DNA from: Gemmatimonadota bacterium
GTDB lineage: Bacteria; Gemmatimonadota; Gemmatimonadetes; Palauibacterales; Palauibacteraceae
Assembly (NCBI GenBank): GCA_016649455.1
Contig: JAENXO010000230.1
Coordinates: 1-5,034, forward strand
DNA length: 5,034 nt
Direction of reading: 5' to 3'
Positions 1 to 5,034 of this stretch are shown one piece after another. A program made the position numbers and the translations under genes. Positions within the stretch are counted from its first letter, which is position 1, and the number at the start of each line of letters is the position of its first letter. The notes beneath the pieces are model-generated. The model searched no databases. It was not told the origin of the DNA and was given only the letters and a program-made list of their open reading frames with translations.

Positions 1-1
1 C

Positions 2-226
2 CCCGTCACGATCGCCGCCGTCCGCCGCCTCATCGAGACGGGAAGGGAGTACGACCGGACTTCCGACGAGTACGCGCACGGTATTCGCTCGACGCCGACG
101 ATGATCATCAACAACCGCCTGGTCATCGGCACGTTTCCGGATGCCCAGATGCGAGCCCTGTTCCAGGCGTTGATCGACGAGGCGGAAGAGGAGGATCGCG
201 GCTTCCTGGAGAACTGGGTCGACTGA
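2..226 (+). CDS. DsbA-like thioredoxin-fold protein, C-terminal part
   Basis: Only the last 74 codons are visible; the gene begins left of the window, so the thioredoxin CxxC region cannot be checked. The frame is open from base 2 and ends at TGA 224-226. The key segment, at about visible residues 29-45, reads GIRSTPTMIINNRLVIG: a Thr-Pro (the cis-proline loop of the thioredoxin fold) followed by a hydrophobic strand, a turn and a second strand. An amphipathic helix (PDAQMRALFQALIDEAEEE) and a short acidic tail follow. This is the usual C-terminal layout of DsbA/DSBA-like oxidoreductases, which move disulfides or serve as thiol-redox proteins, often in the envelope. Signal peptide, location and catalytic cysteines lie outside the window, so the exact role is open. 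A glutaredoxin- or thioredoxin-domain protein with the same fold is the main alternative. Confidence 0.72.
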   Translation, partial: PVTIAAVRRLIETGREYDRTSDEYAHGIRSTPTMIINNRLVIGTFPDAQMRALFQALIDEAEEEDRGFLENWVD

Positions 227-407
227 CGGCGGCGAAGCGTTCACGTCCGACGCGCGCCCGCAGGTGGACACAACGTCCCGCGATCGGCGGGTCAAGGCCC
301 GGCGCCGGTTGCGAGTATTGGAGTAACGGGCGCTACTGGAATAGCTTAGGATATACGGACACCTGGTCGACCGCTGGCTCATGTGGTGCAGCCAGTACTG
401 CCGACCC

Positions 408-708
408 GGTGCGGTTTACGCGAAGGCGATTTTTATCATCGGGATCGGCTCGGTGCTGAAGGTTGGATATCCGCGCGAAATGCGCGCCGCCGACTTCGAC
501 GACTGGGTGACCGACACCTCCGCCGAGACCGGAACGGACACGCATGGCGTGAACGACGACATCCCGGCCCGCATCGGCGGGCGGGATCGGTCAGTCCCGC
601 ACCTACATGCTCTTGCTGCGCAAGGCGCACCTGGGCGAGGTCAGCGCCACGGTGTGGCCGGAGGAGCTGAAGAGGATCTGTGCGGAGAAAAACATTCACG
701 TACTCGAG
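408..708 (+). pseudogene. asnA: Decayed aspartate-ammonia ligase (asnA) remnant
   Basis: AsnA is the ammonia-dependent asparagine synthetase with a class II aminoacyl-tRNA synthetase-like fold; intact enzymes have about 330 residues. Two pieces are recognisable. The first, in the frame of base 408 (about 408-581), contains AIFIIGIG, then RAADFDDW (the family has RAPDYDDW), and ends in PARIGG. The second, one frame over from base 583, reads GIGQSRTYMLLLRKAHLGEV and continues with WPEEL, matching the conserved GGGIGQSR block and C-terminus of the family. Reading ATC GGC GGG, skipping C582, then GGG ATC GGT CAG restores the family motif, so one extra base breaks the frame. The roughly 50-60 residues normally between DDW and the IGGGIGQSR block are almost all absent, as is the N-terminal half: the 181 bases between the upstream gene and this remnant are too short to encode it. 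A VDRW stretch near 366-377 may be a further scrap (compare VDQWDWE in the family), but that is weak. No stop ends the tail, which reads on in frame into the sulfatase gene. The remnant cannot be functional. The assignment rests on remembered family motifs. Confidence 0.83.
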
Positions 709-740
709 CAGACCCCCCTTCGCATTACGGGTTCTCGGCT

Positions 741-744
741 GGAG
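741..744 (+). promoter_or_regulatory. Ribosome binding site deciding the sulfatase start
   Basis: GGAG lies six bases before the ATG at 751. The same frame stays open upstream through the asnA remnant, with an ATG at 607, so a longest-ORF rule would start 48 codons too early. This site, plus the lipoprotein signal peptide that begins directly after ATG 751, fixes the start. The in-frame ATG at 775 has no comparable site and would drop the only positively charged residue of the signal peptide. Confidence 0.75.
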
Positions 745-750
745 TCGGTA

Positions 751-2280
751 ATGAACTCTGACGTACCTGCGCGAATGGTGCTGTGCGCGATCGGGCTGCT
801 GCTCCTGGCATGCGGGGGGGCGGATGGGAATTCCGGCTCATCCGGGGATGCAGCCGCAACGGGTCGGGACGCCAGTGCGCCGCCGAACGTAATTCTCATC
901 CTCGCCGACGACCTCGGCTGGGGAGAGCTGGGCAGCTACGGTCAGACCCGGATCCGGACTCCGGTGCTGGACAGGCTCGCCTCGGAGGGGGTCCGGTTCA
1001 CCCAGCACTATGCGGGCAGTCCCGTGTGCGCCCCGTCGCGGGATGTGCTGCTGACCGGTCTGCACTCCGGTCACGCCTACATCCGCGACAATGACGAGCT
1101 GCTCGAGCGCGGAGACGTGTGGGGAGACACGACGATCGAGGGCCAGCGGCCGATCCTGCCCGACACGTACACGCTGGGCCGCCTGTTCCAGGATGCCGGA
1201 TACGTCACCGGGGTGATAGGGAAGTGGGGGCTCGGCGGTCCGGGGAGCAGCGGCGAGCCGAACCTGCAGGGCTTCGACCACTGGTACGGGTACCTGTGCC
1301 AGCGGGAGGCACACAACTACTACCCGACCCACTTGTGGCGGAACGGAATCAAGGACCCTCTGCCGGGCAACTCGTACTTCAAACCGCATCAGCGGCTGCC
1401 GGAAACCGCCGATCCGCTGGACCCGGCGGCGTATGCCGGATATTCGGGTCAGACGTACGCGATGGACGTGATGACGGAGGAAGCGCTCCGCTTCGTCAGG
1501 GATCATCGAGCGGAGCCGTTCTTCCTCTACGTTCCGTTTCCGGTCCCGCACCTCGCCCTGCAGGTCCCGGATTCGTCCGTGGCCGAGTACCGGGGCGCGT
1601 TTCCGGAGACACCATACACGGGAGACAGAGGCTACCTGCCGCATCCGGAGCCTCGTGCGGCCTACGCGGCGATGATCACCCGGATGGATCGCGAGATCGG
1701 CCGCATCCTCGACCTGCTGTCCGAGCTCGGACTCGACGAGCATACGCTCGTCCTGTTCACCAGCGACAACGGGCCGTCATGGGTGGGCGGAGTGGACCGG
1801 GAGTTCTTCGACAGCGCGGGGGGGCTTCGGGGACGCAAGGCGCAGCTCAGGGAAGGCGGAATTCGAGTCCCGCTGATCGCGTGGTGGCCGGGCAGGGCGC
1901 CAGGCGGAGAGATCTCGGACCACGTTTCCGGGTTCGCGGACTACATGGCGACGTTCGCGGAGCTCCTGAGAGTGCGTCCGCCCGGCGAGACCGACGGAGT
2001 CTCCTTCCTGCCGACCATAGCCGGACGCGGCACCGAGCAGACTCGTGCGCCCTGGCTGTACTGGGAATTTCATGGCGCGCAGGCAGTGCGGTTCGGAGAC
2101 TGGAAGGCATTCAGGGATCGGGCGGACGCGCCGCTCGAGCTGTACGACCTGGCGTCCGATCCCTCCGAGACCACGAATCTCGCTGCCGCGAGGCCCGAGC
2201 TCGTCGCCGAGGCCGAGACGATCCTGGCCGACGCGCGGACTGAGTCCGTGCTGTTTCCGCTGATTATCGAGGAGGAATAG
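751..2280 (+). CDS. Type I sulfatase (arylsulfatase family), lipoprotein
   Basis: A 509-residue sulfatase that should hydrolyse a sulfate ester on the outer side of a membrane; the substrate cannot be read from the sequence. Residues 1-21 form a lipoprotein signal peptide with lipobox LLAC (lipidated Cys21), followed by a Gly/Ser/Ala linker to about residue 43. The catalytic domain starts at PPNVILILADDLG, where Asp53 and Asp54 should bind Ca2+. The modification motif is CAPSR (93-97): Cys93 would be oxidised to formylglycine, and no maturase gene is in the window. Further motifs are GKWGLGG (157-163, with Lys158), the PVPH histidine (His267), TSDNG (Asp339/Asn340, metal site), and GGLRGRKAQLREGGIRVP (357-374, probable sulfate-binding Lys363). 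The C-terminal subdomain ends with ELYDLASDPSETTNL (463-477), typical of the family. In signature II the usual GKWHLG histidine is glycine, as I recall for a subgroup of family members. Length is normal. The start at 751 is set by the GGAG site and signal peptide. The downstream membrane-protein gene begins two bases after the stop. Confidence 0.95.
   Translation: MNSDVPARMVLCAIGLLLLACGGADGNSGSSGDAAATGRDASAPPNVILILADDLGWGELGSYGQTRIRTPVLDRLASEGVRFTQHYAGSPVCAPSRDVLLTGLHSGHAYIRDNDELLERGDVWGDTTIEGQRPILPDTYTLGRLFQDAGYVTGVIGKWGLGGPGSSGEPNLQGFDHWYGYLCQREAHNYYPTHLWRNGIKDPLPGNSYFKPHQRLPETADPLDPAAYAGYSGQTYAMDVMTEEALRFVRDHRAEPFFLYVPFPVPHLALQVPDSSVAEYRGAFPETPYTGDRGYLPHPEPRAAYAAMITRMDREIGRILDLLSELGLDEHTLVLFTSDNGPSWVGGVDREFFDSAGGLRGRKAQLREGGIRVPLIAWWPGRAPGGEISDHVSGFADYMATFAELLRVRPPGETDGVSFLPTIAGRGTEQTRAPWLYWEFHGAQAVRFGDWKAFRDRADAPLELYDLASDPSETTNLAAARPELVAEAETILADARTESVLFPLIIEEE
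2271..2276 (+). promoter_or_regulatory. Strong Shine-Dalgarno for the membrane protein, inside the sulfatase gene
   Basis: GGAGGA, six bases before ATG 2283, is a near-ideal anti-16S match. It is embedded in the glutamate codons that end the sulfatase (protein end IIEEE). Ribosomes finishing the sulfatase at TAG 2278-2280 therefore stand on the start region of the next gene, which suggests translational coupling of the pair. Confidence 0.85.
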
Positions 2281-2282
2281 AG

Positions 2283-2663
2283 ATGGCTGTCGTCCTGCGA
2301 CTCATTCCGGTCATCCTGAGCGCGGTGCTGCTCGCCGCCCATTTTTCCAGAGCCGGTTTGCCCGCTCTCTCGCCGGTGGCGCTCGGCCTTCCGTTTCTGC
2401 TCCTGGTACGCCAGCCCTGGGCCGCCCGCACGGTTCAGCTGGCGCTCGTTCTGGGCGGCCTGGAATGGCTTCGCGCAGCGTGGAGTTACGTGCGTCAACG
2501 CATGGAACTTGGCGAGCCGTGGGGTCGGCTGGTCGTGATTCTGGGCGTAGTGGCGCTGTTCACCTGGGCCTCGGCCCTCGTGTTCCGCTCACCCCGCCTG
2601 CGGCCGATCTGGTACGGTTCCGAGGTAGAGCCGGCCCAGACCCCGCCTGAGCCCGGGGCCTGA
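2283..2663 (+). CDS. Small multi-pass membrane protein of unknown function
   Basis: The product has 126 residues. Hydrophobic segments at about residues 3-20, 28-43, 46-64 and 83-102 suggest four membrane helices, with a basic, polar loop (RAAWSYVRQRMELGEPWGR, 64-82) between the third and fourth and a proline-rich polar tail (PAQTPPEPGA). I see no catalytic motif, cysteine or histidine cluster, or known transporter signature. The sequence resembles small hypothetical integral membrane proteins, with an L-E-W-L-R stretch in helix three and a G-E-P-W loop, but I cannot name a family. The gene starts two bases after the sulfatase stop and has an excellent Shine-Dalgarno site, so the two are probably co-transcribed and coupled. 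A shared envelope role is inferred from this arrangement only. The stop is 12 bases from the stop of the convergent fusion-enzyme gene. Confidence 0.85.
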   Translation: MAVVLRLIPVILSAVLLAAHFSRAGLPALSPVALGLPFLLLVRQPWAARTVQLALVLGGLEWLRAAWSYVRQRMELGEPWGRLVVILGVVALFTWASALVFRSPRLRPIWYGSEVEPAQTPPEPGA

Positions 2664-2682
2664 ACCGGGGTCGATTCAGGCC
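2657..2682. terminator. Inverted repeat across two convergent stop codons, possible bidirectional terminator
   Basis: GGCCTGAA (2657-2664) and TTCAGGCC (2675-2682) form a perfect 8-bp inverted repeat around a 10-base loop, CCGGGGTCGA. The left arm holds the TGA of the membrane-protein gene, and the right arm holds the TGA of the minus-strand fusion gene. A competing stem exists: GACCCCG (2639-2645) with CGGGGTC (2666-2672). Neither strand has a T-tract after the stem, so this is not a standard intrinsic terminator. Its position between convergent genes is the main argument for a role in ending transcription. Part of the symmetry arises because both genes end in GCC TGA. Confidence 0.4.
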
Positions 2683-5034
2683 AGTGCTTCGAGGAGCGAC
2701 TCGAGGCCCTCGTCGACGTACCAGCCGAGGTTCACCCGCAACACCCTCCGGCCGCGTTCGAGCAGGGCCTGTTCGTCGCCGAGCGCCTGCGCCCTCTGAA
2801 GCACGGCGAACCCAGCCGGCGAATCCGGGATCGGGAGATCCACGGCAGAATCGGATGTGAGCAGAAGGTACACCCCGGTGTTCGGACCGCCCTTGTGCAG
2901 CTGTCCACTCGAATGCAGGTAGCGCGGTCCGTAGCCAGCGGTGGTAGCGACTCCAGTGCGCGCCTGCAGGCTCTCCCGCAGCTCGGCCAGCAGGTCATCG
3001 CGCTCTGGACTGCCGGCGAAGAAGGCAAGGACCCCGATGTAGTCGCCGGGCCCGGCCAGATCCACGAAGCTTCCGATCAGCTGCTGAGCCGTGTCTGAAC
3101 TCAGGCCAACGGCCCAATCCCATTGGTCGTCGACATACACTTCGAGACTGTCTGACGCGGCTGCGGGCTCTCCGGAGTCCGGCATCTCTCCATCCTGGGA
3201 CTGGTCGAGAATCTCGCGTGTAATGAGCTTGCTGGCCGTCACGTCGGGCTCGTCGAACGGGTTCACCCCGAGGAGCGCTCCCGCGATTGCCGTAGCGATC
3301 TCCCAGCGCAGGAATTCGCCGCCGATCGCCTCCGGGTGGGGCAGGGAAATGCGAAGCACCGGGTGCCCGTCCGCCGCTAGCGCGCCGAGCAGGCTGTCCA
3401 GCGCCAGATTCTGCTCAGTATCGAGAGTGATGTAGACGAATACGCGGTCCGGTCCATATCCGCCGACGTCCACCGCCGTCTCGTGGCTGACCGGTATGAT
3501 TCCCGTGCCCTGCTTGCCCGTGCTCTCGGCGACGAGTTGCTCGATCCACAACGGTAGAGCCGCGAGACCTGGTGACGCGATCAACGTGAGCTTGTCCCGA
3601 CCGGAATCGCGGAGGCTCGCCAGCGCCAGCCCCAGCAGGAGCGCGGGATTGTCCGAGTCCGGGACCTCGGGCGCGCACTCCGCGGCCATATCCGTGGCCG
3701 AACCGACGATCGCTTCCACGTCGATGCCGGCGAGCGCCATCGGGAGGAGGCCGAACGGCGTCAGGGCGGAGAACCTCCCCCCGACGTCGGCGGGAGTCTC
3801 GAAGGTCCGACGGAAGCCCCGGTCCTGTGCCTCCCGGATCAGGGACGATCCGGGGTCCGTGAGCGCCACGAATTTCGACCCGGGGTGTGCTTCACCTGCG
3901 TCGCGCACGAATTCGTAGAAGAAGCGATACAGTGACATCGTCTCGATCGTAGAACCCGACTTGCTCGCCACGAGGAACAGGGACCGGAGCGGGTCGATGC
4001 GGTCGATGACCTCGCGGATCGCATCGGGATCCACGTTGTCGAGTACGATGAGTTCGGGATATCCCTCGATCTGCCCGAACGTCGTGGCGGCGACGAGCGG
4101 ACACAGGCTGCTGCCTCCCATACCGAGCAACACGACGTGCTCCACGCCCTCGTCGCGCACCTCACTGGCGAACCGGCTGATTTCGTACAGTTCATCAGCC
4201 GCCCGGCCGGGCGCATCCAGCCAGCCGAGCCGATCCCGGATGCGGTCCATCGTCTCGGCATCATCGGTCCACAGGGACGCGTCGTGTGCCGCGAGACGGA
4301 CTCCGAACCGTTGCTCGGCCACGGCATTGACGAGAGCGGCCGGCACGGCGGCAGGCCCTGCATCACCGAGCCACTCGAGGCGCGCGAGTCGAGGCTCCAG
4401 CACCTCCCGGCGCCGGGCCGCGAGGCCGGCGATCAGCTTATCGAACGGGTCCAGGAATTTGCCCGCTCCTTCGTTCACCAGCTGTTCGCACACGGCGTCC
4501 AGGTCGATTCCGACGTTCGCCAGGCTCGCGAAAACCCGTTCGGCTTCTTCGACCCCCTCGCGAATCGTTCCGGGGCGGATCTCGCCGGCCGCCGCGAACG
4601 CGTCAATCGTCACTTCGGGCATCGTGTTTACGGTGTACGGTCCGACCAGTGGTACGACATACATGGTCGGGTCGTACAGCGGATTCTTCGTGCTCGTGCT
4701 GGCCCACAGCAGCCGCTGGGGCCGAGCGCCGTTACCGACGAGCAGTTGCCAGTCCTCCTGGCTGACCCGGGTTTCGAAACTTCGGTACGCCAGCCGGGCG
4801 CTGGCAATCGCGCCGGTTCCGAACAGCGCCGAGGGTCCATCCGGCTCCGCGCTGTTCCGGTCGATTCGCTGGGCCAGGAGACCGTCCACCAGAACGTCGA
4901 TCCGGCTCAGGAAGAAGCTGGCGACCGATGCCACGGTTCCAAGCGGCCGGCCGGCCTCCTGCCGGCGGGTGAGCGCACGGATGTAGGCATCGGCGACCGC
5001 CTCGTAGGCCGGAATCGAGAACAGCAGCGTGACG
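2676..5034 (-). CDS. tal-pgi: Bifunctional transaldolase/glucose-6-phosphate isomerase, N-terminus outside window
   Basis: A cytoplasmic fusion enzyme of central carbon metabolism. The transaldolase half transfers a dihydroxyacetone unit between sugar phosphates in the pentose phosphate pathway; the isomerase half interconverts glucose-6-phosphate and fructose-6-phosphate. The frame is open to the right edge, with 785 residues visible; fusions of this type have roughly 930-960, so about 150-170 are missing, including the Schiff-base lysine. The GTG at 4934 is an internal valine: the transaldolase sequence VTLLFSIPAYEAV continues upstream. Transaldolase motifs are VASVASFFLSRID (about 34-46) and LLWASTSTKNPLYDPTMYV (108-126). 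The isomerase half begins near residue 215-230 and shows GMGGSSL (304-310), SKSGSTIET (357-365), GGRFSALTPFG (418-428), ESTGKQG with the probable catalytic Glu503, EFLRWE (573-578), and SSGQLHKGG (708-716) with the probable catalytic Lys714. All key visible motifs are intact. It is convergent with the membrane-protein gene. Confidence 0.96.
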   Translation of the reverse strand, partial: VTLLFSIPAYEAVADAYIRALTRRQEAGRPLGTVASVASFFLSRIDVLVDGLLAQRIDRNSAEPDGPSALFGTGAIASARLAYRSFETRVSQEDWQLLVGNGARPQRLLWASTSTKNPLYDPTMYVVPLVGPYTVNTMPEVTIDAFAAAGEIRPGTIREGVEEAERVFASLANVGIDLDAVCEQLVNEGAGKFLDPFDKLIAGLAARRREVLEPRLARLEWLGDAGPAAVPAALVNAVAEQRFGVRLAAHDASLWTDDAETMDRIRDRLGWLDAPGRAADELYEISRFASEVRDEGVEHVVLLGMGGSSLCPLVAATTFGQIEGYPELIVLDNVDPDAIREVIDRIDPLRSLFLVASKSGSTIETMSLYRFFYEFVRDAGEAHPGSKFVALTDPGSSLIREAQDRGFRRTFETPADVGGRFSALTPFGLLPMALAGIDVEAIVGSATDMAAECAPEVPDSDNPALLLGLALASLRDSGRDKLTLIASPGLAALPLWIEQLVAESTGKQGTGIIPVSHETAVDVGGYGPDRVFVYITLDTEQNLALDSLLGALAADGHPVLRISLPHPEAIGGEFLRWEIATAIAGALLGVNPFDEPDVTASKLITREILDQSQDGEMPDSGEPAAASDSLEVYVDDQWDWAVGLSSDTAQQLIGSFVDLAGPGDYIGVLAFFAGSPERDDLLAELRESLQARTGVATTAGYGPRYLHSSGQLHKGGPNTGVYLLLTSDSAVDLPIPDSPAGFAVLQRAQALGDEQALLERGRRVLRVNLGWYVDEGLESLLEALA

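Noticed and set aside
277..291. Small hairpin CCCGC-GATCG-GCGGG after the dsbA-like gene as a terminator
   Set aside because: The stem is only 5 bp, it has no T-tract, and such repeats are frequent by chance in sequence this GC-rich.
309..347. Possible sigma-70 promoter in the AT-richer patch before the asnA remnant (TTGCGA, TTGGAG and TAGCTT elements)
   Set aside because: No pair of boxes matches the consensus well with 16-18 base spacing, and the organism's promoter preferences are unknown.
227..407. Search for a hidden small gene or the AsnA N-terminal half between the dsbA-like gene and the remnant
   Set aside because: All three plus-strand frames are short or without motif, stops occur at 322-324 and 342-344, and the length is too small for the missing AsnA half. 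I see nothing supportable here beyond a doubtful VDRW scrap near 366-377.
381..761. A 126-codon plus-strand ORF as an intact small gene
   Set aside because: Its first half carries AsnA-like sequence but its second half (after about 582) is the out-of-frame reading of the AsnA C-terminus. It is a broken gene rather than a small protein.
838..1743. Minus-strand open frame of 301 codons across the sulfatase
   Set aside because: The product is Arg/Val-rich with no domain signature, and it lies opposite the catalytic core of a well-supported sulfatase.
1119..2243. Plus-strand open frame of 374 codons in another frame within the sulfatase
   Set aside because: Its composition is dominated by Arg, Gly, Ala and Pro, as expected of a shifted frame in GC-rich coding DNA, and the sulfatase frame holds all the motifs.
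3961..4986. Long open frame of 341 codons on the plus strand opposite the fusion enzyme
   Set aside because: It is the antisense shadow of a GC-rich gene: rich in Ser, Arg, Ala and Pro, with no recognisable motif or good ribosome binding site, while the minus strand encodes clear transaldolase and isomerase motifs.

Overview
This is a GC-rich bacterial chromosomal window with tightly packed genes, strong GGAG-type ribosome binding sites and GC-ending codons. No single gene fixes the taxon. The combination of a transaldolase/glucose-6-phosphate isomerase fusion, a lipoprotein sulfatase and a DsbA-like protein would suit a Gemmatimonadota-like or other GC-rich Gram-negative environmental bacterium, but that placement is a low-confidence inference.

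Layout, left to right: (1) 2-226, plus strand, the 3' end of a thioredoxin-fold (DsbA-like) protein. (2) 227-750, a stretch with no intact gene. Its right-hand part (about 408-708) is the decayed remnant of an asnA-type aspartate-ammonia ligase. The N-terminal half is missing, a central block is deleted, and one extra base near 582 moves the conserved glycine-rich C-terminal motif into another frame. (3) 751-2280, plus strand, a type I (Cys-type) sulfatase with a lipoprotein signal peptide. (4) 2283-2663, plus strand, a small multi-pass membrane protein of unknown function, whose Shine-Dalgarno sequence lies inside the last codons of the sulfatase. (5) 2676-5034, minus strand, a long bifunctional transaldolase/glucose-6-phosphate isomerase, open at the right edge and lacking its N-terminus here. 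It converges on the membrane-protein gene with only 12 bases between the two stop codons.

The sulfatase and membrane protein look like a translationally coupled pair. The sulfatase would remove sulfate from an unknown ester on the outer side of a membrane, and the job of its partner is unknown. The fusion enzyme belongs to central sugar-phosphate metabolism, joining the pentose phosphate pathway to glycolysis, and has no evident functional link to the pair.

I found no CRISPR array, RNA gene, insertion sequence or obviously new defence or mobile system. The most unusual features are the asnA fossil, whose tail is fused in frame to the sulfatase reading frame, and a perfect 8-bp inverted repeat that spans both convergent stop codons.
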